Assembly: GCA_037126765.1 (NCBI GenBank)
Contig: JBBCBC010000002.1
Span: 22,289,853 to 22,353,852, forward strand
Source of the DNA: Stenogyne calaminthoides
Taxonomy: Eukaryota; Streptophyta; Magnoliopsida; Lamiales; Lamiaceae
DNA length: 64,000 bases
Direction: 5' to 3'
The notes below the pieces were generated by a model. The model searched no databases and was not told where the DNA came from. It was given only the letters and a program-made list of their open reading frames with translations. Made by a program: the position numbers and the translations under genes. Below are positions 34,425 through 45,650 of this stretch, piece after piece. Numbering within the stretch: the stretch's first letter is position 1; each line of letters opens with the position of its first letter.

Positions 34425-36091
34425 TCAAGGGGGTTTCATCGAATCCAATCTAGTATACTCTCGAGTAGCTGCAATGTACATAGCCATCGCAGCCTTAGAA
34501 ACATCCTTCGAAACTACCTTTACATTGGTGTTGCCCCCTTCCGACCCCTGTTTGTTAGGGTTGTCCTCCTTCCTAGCACATAAAGCAATCGGACCAAGAC
34601 CCATTTTCGGCTTCTTCAAGATGGAGTTAACCTTTGTCCCATCGTTTTTGATCGGATGGGAAGCTACGCCGCTCACCTCATCCATTGTAATGAGGCTAGC
34701 CGTCTCCTCCGCCACCCTCTCATTACCCTGTTCATCTAATTCTAGCAAGTGCGGCATATCCGCATAGCAGTCACGAAGATCGTCAACTGACTTTACCATA
34801 GGTGAAACACTGGCGCTCATCCAAACCCCTGGCGCTTAAGTCCAAATTGTCCCCATCAAAATGAACATCCTTTTCGTCCTCCACCAAGGCATCAAACGTA
34901 TTTCTGGTACTCACATCTCTACCTATTGCCAGCCCCTTAGTGACATCCAAACCCAGTGAAACTACTGGACCGAAAGAGTTAACACCCTTCTCAGTAATCT
35001 CAATGGCCATATTGTCGACCTTAGTAACCCACGTCTTACTTCTATCCTTAGCAACAACAGGGGGCAGGTCCCCTGGCCCTTGAAGCCTATGTCGACAAGT
35101 TTCCCAATCATGACCAACAATTAAACAATGATTGCAAAAATTTGGGGCATTCTCAATAGTAACGAACGTAAAAGAAATATGGTCTTTCCTCCGAAGCAAA
35201 ATTTTATCCTTCACATCAATTTTAAAATCAATTTCAACTAAAACTCTAGCGAACTGACCATACTCCCCATTCAAGGTGTTATCGTCGATACGTAAAGTAG
35301 TACCCATCGCACTCGCCAAAGCCCAAATTACCGCAGAATCCCAATATTCAAAAGGTAGTTCGTAGAACCGGTTCCATCCCTTTGCCTTAGATGAACTCAA
35401 CTTGTAGGGGTTAAAATCCCGGTTTAATTCCCCAAGACTTGTTGCTGAAAATTCGCCGACGATCCAACACATTAGGGAGGAAGACATTGAAATATCCTCT
35501 CCCTAGTGGCGTAAGTCTCCAGTTATCTGTTACGCCCCAAATCATTTGCAATTTCCGTTTGAGATCCTTTGTCGACAACCTCTTCGTATTTTCGAAAGAA
35601 GCCTTTCCAAGAAAGGAATCTTTGAATGACTCAAGCCGTCGACCATAGATATCCTCCGGAATCGTTACCGAGCAAAACTCCCCTTCGTTGACCGGCTTTG
35701 GAAAAGAAATCGGAGCTGGATCTTGTTTTGGGTACAAGGAATGTAACCGCTTAGAAGTTGCCTCCGAGAAAGAAATTCTCTCTCCAGCGGTGGAGATGGC
35801 ATCTGTGGACACCGCGTTCTTCGATTACTGGCAAATCAAATTATCAAGAAATGACCGCTCCTCCAGGTCGGAATTGCGCGAGACTTTGATGGTGTGGAAC
35901 TCCGATTGGAAATCGGCGCCAGAAGCGGCAGTGGATGAAAGAAACCCTAAATTTGGAAAAGAAGTGGGTGGGATCTTTGACGAGAAACCCTTCGAGGAAT
36001 GAACCTTATCAGCAAAATTCGCCACCACGAATTCAATTAGCCCAGGATGATCGGAGCATAATTGCACGAAATTAGAATCCGATATCGCCAT
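34425..36091 (-). pseudogene. LINE-type ORF1 (DUF4283 plus zinc knuckle), broken
   Basis: Likely start at MAISDSNF near 36091. DUF4283-type domain across 35411-35812 and 35300-35487 (GRGYFNVFLP, then FYELPFEYWDSAV, then LRIDDNTLNGEYGQFARVLV). It is followed by a plant-type CX2CX4HX4C zinc knuckle, CNHCLIVGHDWETC, and a charged tail ending at 34425. An in-frame TAA follows ICQ at about 35825, and a frameshift lies near 35430. This layout is typical of ORF1 of plant L1-like LINEs, but no ORF2 is present nearby, so it is a truncated element or a domesticated-type copy. Confidence 0.75.
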
Positions 36092-36307
36092 TAAGAAAGC
36101 AGTGAAGACGACGGTGGAGAAACCGTCGGAGATGAAATGATAACGTCGTGGAAACCGCAAGCTAGAGAGAGAAAGAAGAGAGAAAGAAGAGCACGCTCTC
36201 ATTAGTCGAAATTCTAATATGAAGATCAAAAATTTTATTCCAAATTTATTTGGAATAATTTATAATATAACTTGGTATTTGGAATGAATTGGTTTATAAA
36301 CGAAGCT

Positions 36308-36376
36308 TGGGTAACTCGCGACCTTTCAAATTTAAATACAAATAGTGGAGTTCTAACCAATTGAACTATACCAATT
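36308..36376 (-). repeat. tRNA-like relic (minus strand)
   Basis: On the minus strand an A-box-like tatagttcaattggttagaa is followed about 35 bp later by a B-box-like aggtcgcgagttaccc. The acceptor stem does not pair, so this is a SINE head or dead tRNA. Confidence 0.45.
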
Positions 36377-36443
36377 TCAATATATATAATTAAAATAAAT
36401 AAACACAATGTAATATAAAAAAAAGGTAGCCAATTTAACATCA

Positions 36444-36512
36444 AAGTGGTGTAGAGTATTGGTGAGAATTCCTCGTTCTTGCCCTGAGACGGCGGGGTTT
36501 GAGTCTTGGCGT
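36444..36512 (+). repeat. tRNA-like relic (plus strand)
   Basis: aagtggtgtagagtattggt resembles an A box and ggcggggtttgagtcttggc a B box. It does not fold as a working tRNA. It lies head-to-head with the relic at 36308-36376. Confidence 0.45.
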
Positions 36513-36839
36513 AGTTTTATAATTTTTAATAAATAATTTTATTATATTTTCACGTTTTTTAATTTTTGGGTACAGACTACGACAAATCAATGTCTCTCTT
36601 TTCAAACGTTATTATCAAATTATATGGTGAGATAAGTAATCTTATGCAAACTTATTATTAAATGTAATATATTTTTAATTGTGTAGCATGTTCACTTTTA
36701 AATAAATCTAATTTTATCTTCTACAACCTAGTTAAATATAAATCACCACATTTGATTTAAAACTCCACTCTTCCACCCTCCACACTCGTCTCTGCGCATT
36801 GAAAGAATTTTGTTTCTCCATTTTTGCTTGGCCACACAA
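36513..36839. other. Spacer and possible 5' UTR of the candidate gene
   Basis: AT-rich. 36760-36839 is pyrimidine-rich and reads like a plant 5' UTR (ccctccacactcgtctctgc) before the ATG at 36840. No TATA box stands out. Confidence 0.35.
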
Positions 36840-39800
36840 ATGACCAAAATCAGGAAGCTCAATTGGGCAAAAGGCCAACGAAAATTCCATGCTCAGGTAT
36901 TAAATTTATTTAAAAAGGTTACATTATCAATTTCCCTGTGCGCATTTGCTTAGTTAAGGCTTTGATTATGACAAGTCTGCTTACTTGATTTGTTTTCATT
37001 AATAGTAGTTGGGTTCTTGCGAGGAGATTAGGGTTCAATTTTCCCGATTCCCATACTATCTCACTATCTCAGTTTGTTAAATATGACTGAAAAACATGCG
37101 GGATGTATGATGCATCGAGTTTATCAATAAAGCCATGTCTTGCATTTCTGCTGAATTCGGTATAATTTGTGACATTGGATTCACGTATAAGCGATAAAAG
37201 GAGTTTGAATCACAAATAGTTCCATGACTTTGGTCTCAAATATATTTAGTCTCATTAGTTTTTTTATCGTCGATTTAGTCCCAATAACTTTTGACAATGT
37301 CTAATTTTAGTCCTAAAATGGTTGGAACAACGTCGGGGCTTTCTTGCCGATTCTTTGACTGGGCTGCCAAATGTATTTTCTTTTAATAGCTGAAATTTCA
37401 GGCATATAATTAATTTTTTTTTTAAAAAAACTTAAAATTAAAATAGAATTGATGACAAAAATTAGTCAAACACACTTAAAAATACATGTGGCAGTACACG
37501 TGGCAGTTCAGTCACAAAATCCATCCGAAAGTCCCAAATTGAAACGACAAAACGACGTTGTTCCGATCGATTTGAGACTAAAATTGGACATTGTCAAAGT
37601 TATTTGGACTAAATCGAAGGCAAAAAAAACTTATGGGACTAAATCTATTTGAGGTCAAAGCTATGAGACCATTTGTGATTTAAACTCGCGATAAATGACT
37701 AAAAGGAGCTAGAATCGACTGAAGATTGGTGTGGTCATTTCATGTTTCTTGATGGAGGACATTTAATTGTTTTTCTTGCTTTTATTATGTGTTAAGCATC
37801 ACACCAAATTATTGATTTGTTGGAGTAAATTATAATCATTTATCTTCGGTTATTCCTTTTCTCTCTATTTTTCTGTTAATTTTAGTAGGCAAAGGAAGTT
37901 CGTAGGCTTGCTAACAACATGGTACAGCTTGGGAAAGAGGTGTGTTATCTCTGGTTTAAACCCCCCTTCTTTGAATTTAGTTTATATGATGCAAAAACTT
38001 GTATAGATCTGGTTCATGCTATGAATTTTGTTTTTTAATTCATGACATTTGACCTTACCCAGATTATATAATACGGGTCAAGTTTAGTGGTTTAGAAAAA
38101 TGTGTTGAAAATGAGTCAAATAGTTCAAGTTCATAGCATGGACCTGGTTCATGGGAGACCAACTCTTATATGATAAGATGTAAATAATGGAGTGAAGAGC
38201 CAATCAAATAAGATTGTTTCATTTGACTGAATTTGCAATTGTTACATGTAATTAAGTCTTCAATGCAAAGAACTTTAGAAGTCTGCTTCATTTTCTTTTA
38301 CTACATTTCCTTTCAAAACAATTTATTTGGTATTGGAGAACTTTTAGTTAGATTATGTAAGCTTACTAGTGTTGATGAGTGACTTACAAGCTACACATAA
38401 GATGTAATAACATGCAAGTGGACTTATCATCCCTTGATGTTGGGAGACCATACATTTCAGTCGAAAAACCTATTTTGGATTATATTTCAATGAAGTGAGT
38501 CATATCTAGGAATACTGATTCTAACTTCTAAAAGTCTTAAATGTAAAGTGCCACTAGTGTCATTACATTTGAATACTTTTCCACTGTTCACAATTGCCCT
38601 CAAATTAAGGGTGTTGTTCTCTGCTGGTACTATTTGATGTATCCACCATCTGAATCAAATTGATTGAAATAGAATATGTGTATATGCATGTAATTTAACT
38701 AATTCCTAGCAGTATCTGATTTCTAAATTACACCAAAAAATTCAAAAGGAAGATTGGTTGAACCGGCAAAATTTTTCTGTCTTGCGAGTCATTTTCACAA
38801 ATTATAAACTTTTCCTCTGTTCTTTGAAATAATATTGGGATAATTCACTGCATCTTTATTTAGTTTAACTACGTACCTAATCTTTTCCAGTTTGAAATCT
38901 TCTATCTGTGTTTTCTACTTTTAAGCTTAGGATTAAAATGGGTTACCACTAACACTGTTAATTTGCAGTCTGAGTAGTTGTATCTTGCTTTCATAATGCT
39001 GTTTTTTCTAGGATTCTGTTTTCACACCTTGCTATTGTTATGTTAAATTTGTTATTCTTCGTTTGACAAGTAATACTTCTTACTACCTAATGATCGATAA
39101 AGTACATGTTCAAAACCCAGAAAGAAAAATAATAATCACTACAAGAAAATGAAGAATTGCCTACGAAAATTTTCAAATGACTACAAAATTTTCCTACAAA
39201 AATAATTTGGTCCTTAAAGTGTGAGGATTGCCTACGATTTGTCTACCAATTTTTAGAATAATCTTTAAAAAAATACCTACAAAACGATCCCTAGGCAAAC
39301 AAATTACCTACGAGCAATCTACCTACACATTTGTAATTTTCGTAGGCAAACTTACCTACACAGATAATTTCCTAGACAATTTACATTTTCGTAGACAATT
39401 ATATTTGTAGTTTAAAAATAGCCTATATAATTAGAAAATTTTGTAGGCAAGTCGTAGGCAAACCTTATTATTTAAGGACAAAATTATTTTTGTAGAAAAT
39501 TTCGTAAGCATATTGGAAAAAATATTGAAAAATTTCGTAGGCAATACACTTTTTTTTATAGTGTAATGGTATATGTGGCTTGCTACTTTGGATATTGTCT
39601 GAGAAGCATTGATGAATGCTTATACATGCTATGATATTTTCTTGTGATAAGCAGCACCATTTCAATAAATAATTAATGTAAATGTTTTCTTTCCTTGATG
39701 CGATATAAATTTATCTTTGAGAAACTATGCCACATTTTGCAGGATTCACAAAACAGTTTTTGCAGGATGCACAAAAAATTATCTTCGATCCATCAGCATC

Positions 39801-39858
39801 CCATCCTGATTCTGGGAATACGTTATACAGTTATTTGACACTCTCTTGGGAAGATTAG
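36840..39858 (+). CDS. Candidate small three-exon gene, 66 aa, unknown product
   Basis: Proposed exons 36840-36896, 37889-37939 and 39766-39858 (57+51+93 nt). They join in frame with GT...AG borders (gctcag/gtatta; tagtag/gcaaag; aaagag/gtgtgt; ttgcag/gatgca) and end in TAG. The product is basic in exons 1-2 (KIRKLNWAKGQRKFHAQ) and I recognise no family. A MULE-type MITE lies in intron 1 and a CACTA MITE in intron 2. The exons could also be upstream untranslated exons of the GUX-like gene: another donor-like cag/gttagt follows at about 39890, and the next acceptor is at 41159. Confidence 0.3.
37201..37687. mobile_element. Mutator-like foldback MITE (487 bp)
   Basis: Long inverted ends gagtttgaatcacaaatag ... 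atttgtgatttaaactc, pairing for well over 100 bp. Flanking 10-bp duplication gcgataaaag / gcgataaatg (9 of 10 match), the size expected for Mutator-like elements. No coding capacity. Confidence 0.8.
37940..39138 (+). other. Intron-like sequence of the candidate gene, no other feature
   Basis: AT-rich sequence with no repeat or coding signal recognised before the CACTA MITE at 39139. Confidence 0.4.
39139..39563. mobile_element. Non-autonomous CACTA element (425 bp)
   Basis: Ends cactacaagaaaa ... ttttttttatagtg, with subterminal repeats of cctacgaaaatt and ttcgtaggca in both orientations (at least ten). Both flanks read taat, so the exact duplication (3 bp is usual) is ambiguous. Its ends differ from the large CACTA element at 49466. 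Confidence 0.85.
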
Positions 39859-40097
39859 AATTCATTAACTAGTGGGAACAATGTAAATCAGGTTAGTGAT
39901 ATATTTTTTCTTCAAAATGGTTAGGGATATATATCATTAGGAAATATAGGAGTAATATTTAATTGAAATGTTTATTATACTGCAGTCTATTTTGTTGTGT
40001 TCTTTGTTGATGGAGTTACTATTGAAAGAGCAATAAATATTTTAACCTTGTGATAAAATAAAGCTACTGGTTATTGATTTAGTAAAAAATTAGAATT

Positions 40098-40141
<44 letters not shown>

Positions 40142-40677
40142 ATGCAATGTACTCGACAGGATAGTAGAGATATCGACATTCCTTTAAACAGAAAAAAAAA
40201 AGGGGGGACAATTTACACCATCTTGCTTTCTATGCAAACACAATCCATTTTATGTACATTTTTGGTAATTGTTTCCCAACACATGAAACTCGTGCAAGTA
40301 GATAATAGGAATAGGAGGTTTATAAGAACATTTCTTATATAAATACTATATTTGCCCCCATCTACATCAATGTCCACCCACAACAAAAAAGCTGCAATAT
40401 GAATGAATATGGTAATTATAGATATCCTCATTGATTTCCAAAAAGATACATAATAACCTTAGAGTGAATAATGTATTGAACTCAAGTTGTCCGCACTTCA
40501 ATTTTCTTAATGAAACCTTTACAGATATCGTCTCGCTGTTTACAATTATACTTGTGTTTGAAGGAGTGTTTGTGAATGAGCATGGATACGAGACTACAAA
40601 TGTGAGTAGTAGGAGCACATATATATAAATAAGTAATGTTGAATATTCAATGTTGATTGATGTGCAGTTTGCAATAA
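39564..40677 (+). other. Intronic/intergenic stretch with a TA/TG microsatellite
   Basis: Contains (TA)n at about 40100-40131 followed by (TG)5 to 40141. Apart from proposed exon 3 (39766-39858) no gene is seen. A C/G-poor spacer follows up to the Tourist MITE. Confidence 0.5.
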
Positions 40678-41132
40678 GGCCTTGTTTGGTTTTCATTATA
40701 GCCTAGCCCATGACTACTAATGTAGTGACATGTGGTACCTTTGTTCGTACATGAATTTTGTTTGGTTTCAAAAAACTCACTTTTGATTTTACATGGATTA
40801 CAATACTGATTCTTGTTTGATTTCCTATATTGAAATCAGTATAATTATATCGAGTGACCTATTTGTCCTCTAACAGATATTGTAAATATTGATTCTTGTT
40901 TGGTTTCCTACATTGGAGGGGGTAAATTGGTCTTTCTAAAAATTAATAGAGATGAGAAAAATGGGGGTATTGGAAATACCACTCTCATGCCTGAATGATC
41001 AATACAAAAAAATGAGTACTATGGCTAGCGGATCGAAATGAAATAGAGGGCTTTCAGTATTAACCATAAAGGAAACCAAAAATGATTTATTGTCCATCAA
41101 TAACCCCTTAATAAAGGAAACCAAACAAGGCC
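40678..41132. mobile_element. Tourist-type MITE (PIF/Harbinger), 455 bp
   Basis: Inverted ends ggccttgtttggttttc ... ggaaaccaaacaaggcc with the 3-bp duplication taa on both sides (40675-40677, 41133-41135), as expected for PIF/Harbinger. It ends 27 bp before the 3' splice site of the GUX-like exon, within its upstream intron or leader. Confidence 0.85.
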
Positions 41133-41431
41133 TAATTGCAGTGTATATATGTTTTACAGAGATGAGATGTACAAAAGAAAGTTGCAGAGAATCAAAGTGA
41201 GGAGTTTTCACAATTCTTTTCGAGGAGCAGGCAACATCACTAAATGGATCAAGTTCAAACCCTTGAAGCTTATTCTCTCTCTCATTCTACTCAATTTTCT
41301 GCTCACTTTTCTTTATTATTCAAATATTTCTCATCAAACCGGTACATCACACGCGCTTTCTCAGTAAGTGATACGGATTTAATCGTTTAGTTTTTTGTAT
41401 TATTTATCTCCCTCAACCTCTTCGTCATGAG

Positions 41432-41586
41432 AAGGTATTATGTACACCGTGTGCACTGTACACCACTGACAATAGTATTAGTTCTTACAAGCAAAAGTAT
41501 TAGTTCTTACGAGCTAATACTATAGTTCTTACAAACAATAATATAAGTGATGTATGGTGCACGATGTACACTAAGTACTTTGCCCT
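41432..41586. mobile_element. Small foldback MITE in GUX intron 1
   Basis: Imperfect inverted ends aaggtattatgtacaccgtg ... cgatgtacactaagtacttt over about 40 bp, with repeated agtattagttcttac units inside. The superfamily is not assigned and no clear TSD was found. Confidence 0.6.
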
Positions 41587-42426
41587 TCATAATAATATAT
41601 GTGTCAAAAATTGAGTAAAATTCACTTTTGGTCCATAGGACACGTACCTCACGAAAAATGTAATGATGGGACCAAAACTGTATGAAGAAATAGTTTTGGG
41701 ACCAAAATCGTGAGGTATTGTATCCTGTGGGACCAAAAGTGAATTTTAGTCGTCAAAATTTAATCATTATATGTTGCAGGTGGATGTGGGGTGGTCGGGA
41801 TCGTCGATACATATCAGATTCCGACATCAGTTGGGAAGAAATCCTACGAGTTTTATATCAGCTGAAAGAAGGCAGCAAAATCCAAAGGTTGGCCTCATTA
41901 ATTTCAACCCTCATACCGAAATCCATCAATGGCAACAGTATGTGTTCCCCAACGTAAATCACTCGGTTCTGCATCTGGAGCACGCCGATCAGAATGTGAC
42001 GTGGGAGGCTCTGTACCCCGAGTGGATCGACGAAGAAGAAGACGACCAACTCCCGACGTGCCACTCTCTTCCAACCATCCGATCTGTGCCAGAACAACAA
42101 TTCGACCTCATTGCTGTTAAGCTTCCGTGTCGAAAGCAGGGCGGTAGAAGCTGGTCCAGAGACGTCGCCCGCCTCCATTTACAGGTGGCAGCTGCTAATT
42201 TAGCTGTGTCTTACAAAGGGAATCACCCACTGCATCTGCTTTTTGTTACGAGTTGCTTTCCTATGCCGAATTTGTTTACGTGCAAGGATCTCGTTGCTCG
42301 TGAGTCCAACACCTGGTTGTATAAACCCGATTTGACTCAACTCGGTCACAAACTCAGCCTCCCCATTGGATCATGTGAACTTGCACTTTCACTCCGAGCC
42401 ATAGGCGCGTCACGAAATATTATTCA

Positions 42427-42685
42427 CACTTTCTTTTTTTGTCCGTCCCACAATACTTTTCACACCCCAAAAGTAGAAAGTATTTCATAAACTCAACCCT
42501 TACAATATTCACAAATTTACACGAAATGTTATTACTTTTGGGCCCACACATACATACAATTCAACTACTTTCTTTACTTTATACATAAAGGTTTACAAGA
42601 TTACCCCTTAAAACTCTTCTCATTGCTCTATTTTCTTAAAAAATGTGCCCTCTTACCTATGAAAGGTATTATGGGATGGAGGAAG
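42427..42685. mobile_element. Stowaway-like MITE in GUX intron 2
   Basis: Left end ctttttttgtccgtcccacaat, right end attatgggatggaggaag followed by TA; the inverted ends match the Stowaway consensus in diverged form. Inner sequence shares blocks (gggcccacacatacatac) with the Stowaway at 27501. The left boundary is approximate. Confidence 0.7.
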
Positions 42686-43007
42686 TATTAGATTAACACT
42701 TTGTTACAACAGTTGTCCTGCCCCATTTTGAAAAACACCATTTTTTTTTATGAATCATAGAAAAAAACGGTCGAAAAGTATTAGTTCATATGATGAAAAA
42801 TATTAGTTGTATATTAAAAAGTAATAATATTGTTCAGCCTACAAACTAATACTTTTATATTATATAAACTAATACTTTTTTTCAAATGCGCTAATACTAT
42901 TCATTATGCATTTCAGCCTTTTCTGTGAATGAGTCAAACGTTAGTCAAAATTGTAGTTGGTGCGTTGGTTTTTGCTAATTTTAATATTAATAATTCTTGC
43001 AAAAAAG
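42686..43007 (+). other. Rest of GUX intron 2
   Basis: AT-rich, with several agtattagtt / aactaatact words in both orientations. It ends at the acceptor gcaaaaaag before His-Asp-Tyr-Ser-Trp of the next exon. Confidence 0.5.
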
Positions 43008-43138
43008 CACGACTACTCCTGGGGATCAAAGAGGGTGCAGCGAGAGGCGTACGCGACGATCCTACATTCAACATATGTTTACGTATGCGGCGCCATAGTT
43101 GTAGCTCAAAGCATAAGAATGTCGGGATCCACCAGAGA

Positions 43139-43758
43139 CAGGGACGGACTTACTAAGGGCCCAGGGGGGCCCCTGGGCCCACCTAAATTTTGAATTTTTT
43201 TTAAGGGTATATTCATATTATATATATAAAATTAAAAATAAAAATCAAAACTATTGCTTATGTAATACAGAAATGATTGTGGCGGTGTGTATACATTAAT
43301 TTAATGGGCCAAATAAGTATGTACATAAGTACAGTCACAATTTAATTGGGTTGATGAGTTATTGTGAAAGCATAAATAATGGTCCACCATCAGGCCACCA
43401 CTTTTTAAATTTCAGTATTTAATTGCTTTTGCTTTCCATATTCCCAAAACAAAACCCCACGCTGTGCAGTTTCTTGTCTTTCTCCCCAAGCTTGGAGCAC
43501 CAATGAACAGATATCGTTTTTTTTTTCTTTCTTTTACTTTTGAAATTTATTACTTAGAACATGAAGTGTCGGAGAGGAATGCTATAATTTAGTTGTATTA
43601 AATATTAGTTTTTTAATGTTTATGTAATTATGTTTAATATTTCAACTATATAAATACAGGTATTAGTTTATGTTCTTAATTTAAAATTTTATTTTTATTT
43701 TTTTTAATTATTATTATTAATTTGGACCCCCTCCTCGAAAGTCCTGGGTCCGTCACTG
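43139..43758. mobile_element. Non-autonomous hAT element in the GUX catalytic exon (620 bp)
   Basis: Ends cagggacgga ... tccgtcactg with a perfect 8-bp target duplication accagaga (43131-43138 and 43759-43766), diagnostic of hAT. Length 620 plus the 8-bp duplication is not a multiple of three. An in-frame TGA lies at 43191, and no GT donor lies between the left end and that stop, so it is unlikely to be removed as an intron. It has no transposase. Confidence 0.9.
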
Positions 43759-44670
43759 ACCAGAGACCTCGTCATTCTGGTAGACGAAAACATCAGCGAC
43801 TTCCACAGAAACGGGCTGGAGCTAGCAGGGTGGCAAGTTAGAAGCATACAGAGAATCCGAAACCCCAAAGCCGAGAAAGATACCTACAGCGAATGGAACA
43901 ACAGCAAGTTCAGATTATGGCAGCTCAAGGATTACGATAAGATCATCTTCATCGATTCCGATTTGCTCATTCTAAAAAACATCGACTTCCTATTCGCGAT
44001 GCCAGAGATCTCGGCCACGGGCAACAGCGAGCAGTTGTTTAACTCGGGGGTGATGGTACTAGAGCCGTCTAACTGCACTTTCCAGCTTCTCATGGACCAC
44101 GTAAACGACACCAAATCTTACAACCGGGGCGATCAGGGTTACTTGAACGAGATATTCACGTGGTGGCATCGGATACCCAAGCACTTGAACTTCCTTAAGC
44201 ATTTCTGGGTTGGGGACGACGACCGCATGAGGCGGAAGAAAGTACGGTTCTTTGAGTCCGACCCTCCCGTTATTCACGTCCTTCACTACCTCGGGAACAA
44301 GCCGTGGATGTGCTTCCGGGACTACGACTGCAACTGGAATGTAGGGAAGTTGCGGGATTTTGCGAACGACTCGGCACACTGGAGGTGGTGGAGAGTTCAC
44401 GATTCGATGCCACGGAAACTGCACGATTTCTGCGTGCTGCGGGAGCTGCAGAAAGCGCAGTTGGAATGGGACAGGAGGGAAGCAGAGAAGGCGAACTTTT
44501 CGGATGGACATTGGAGGATCGGGATCAAAGATGAGCGTCTTTTCAAGTGCAATGAGATTGATTGCGACTGGCGCGAAAAATTGCGGCATTGGGGGAAGAA
44601 GAAGAAAACTGCTGCTGCTATAGATTAAATCAGCATCCTTTTTAATCGCATATATATGTTGTGTATGTGA

Positions 44671-44676
44671 AATAAA
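44671..44676 (+). terminator. Polyadenylation signal of the GUX-like gene
   Basis: aataaa 43 bp after the stop codon, in an AT-rich 3' UTR. Confidence 0.45.
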
Positions 44677-45650
44677 TGAGGAGACTGCTTTTCTCGATCA
44701 GCTTAGACTGTTGATTTTTTCTACCATTAATTAGGATCCATTTATCTTTGTGCATTTTTGCTACAGAAAATTACTTGTGTGGAACTGTTTTATGAATAAC
44801 ATTCTTTGAGATGGAGTTCCATCTAATTAATATTATCTTCTTTCTGTTTTTTATTGTTCAAGCTAAATGACATGACTTTTAAATGAAGAGTTTTTTTTAT
44901 TAGTATTAAGCTGGATAAAATTGCTTTTTTGTTGAAGGTGATTTAATCATTTGTGGAGAATGAGATAAAAAGTAGATAAATTGTGCAAAATTGAATGATG
45001 TTGTTTTAAGTAAAATGTGATGTGCCACTTTTAACAAGGAAATATTATCACTTTTTCAATTAATACTTTTATCATTTTTTCAAAAGTACCATTATGCCAA
45101 ATCTGTCATTTAGAAACCCTTCTAATAAAATTGATAGTATTGCAATATAAACCGATAGCATATAGAAGCTCCACATCTTCTTCAATTGAATTCGTGATAC
45201 TTTTTCCTCCGAAATTCGTAATCCAGGTAATTCATTTAAGTTTCAATTCATCCCGCTATAACGTTTTTCCTATGTAAGACAGAAATAGGTGTGTGCTTTG
45301 AAGGCGACATTTGAAGATAGTAGAGTTACTAAAAGGCAACGGTTAAATAACATACTAGTTTTTTTTTACACACCCATTACTTTACACGTCTATCTTAATT
45401 TTTATATTTTATTCGACTCATACACTGTGAATAATCTATTTTACTCCTCTTATAAAATGTCGATGTCACGGCCGAATTCTAGGAAAGTTGACCATTTTTG
45501 CCAATTTTGAAAAATGTCAACCACACTGGTTGTCAAAACAAAAATCAACCTGAATCGGCCGTCATTTTTGCCATTTTTAGTCATGAGTTTTTAACACTGG
45601 ACATACAAAAACTCCAATGATCTACAATTTAACGGACAAATTGCACAAGA
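44677..45650. other. Intergenic DNA downstream of the GUX-like gene
   Basis: AT-rich; nothing recognised except short inverted words around ggccgaattc / gaatcggcc at 45472-45560. Confidence 0.4.

Larger units (their letters stand above)
41149..44628 (+). pseudogene. GUX-like: GUX-like xylan glucuronosyltransferase (GT8), transposon-disrupted
   Basis: Family role: Golgi type II enzymes that add glucuronic acid to xylan. Exon 1 (to 41363) encodes a short basic tail and one membrane segment (LKLILSLILLNFLLTFLYY); likely start ATG 41167, after acceptor tttacag at 41159. Intron 41364-41779 has gtaagt/gcag borders. Exon 2 (from 41780) has WEALYPEWIDEEEDD, SWSRDVARLHLQ and LPIGSCELAL. Exon 3 (from 43008) has QREAYATILHSTYVYVCGA, then after the insertion RDLVILVDE, the metal-binding IDSDLL, FNSGVMVLEP and DQGYLNEIFTWWHRIP, with a stop at 44626. 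Damage: a 620-bp hAT element at 43139-43758 in exon 3, and a one-base loss near 41,884 that shifts the frame between KEGSKIQ and VGLINFN. The exon 2 donor near 42,400 is not clear. Confidence 0.85.

Noticed and set aside
36444..36512. Possible tRNA gene
   Set aside because: A- and B-box-like words are present, but arms and acceptor stem do not pair; more like a SINE head.
39139..39563. Part of the large CACTA element at 49466
   Set aside because: Its terminal and subterminal repeats (cctacgaaaatt) differ from agcgacggtt, so it is another family.
41858..42178. Antisense frame opposite GUX exon 2
   Set aside because: A shadow of the sense coding frame, with no independent evidence.
44059..44589. 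176-codon antisense frame opposite the GUX catalytic exon
   Set aside because: It is a shadow of the conserved GT8 coding frame.
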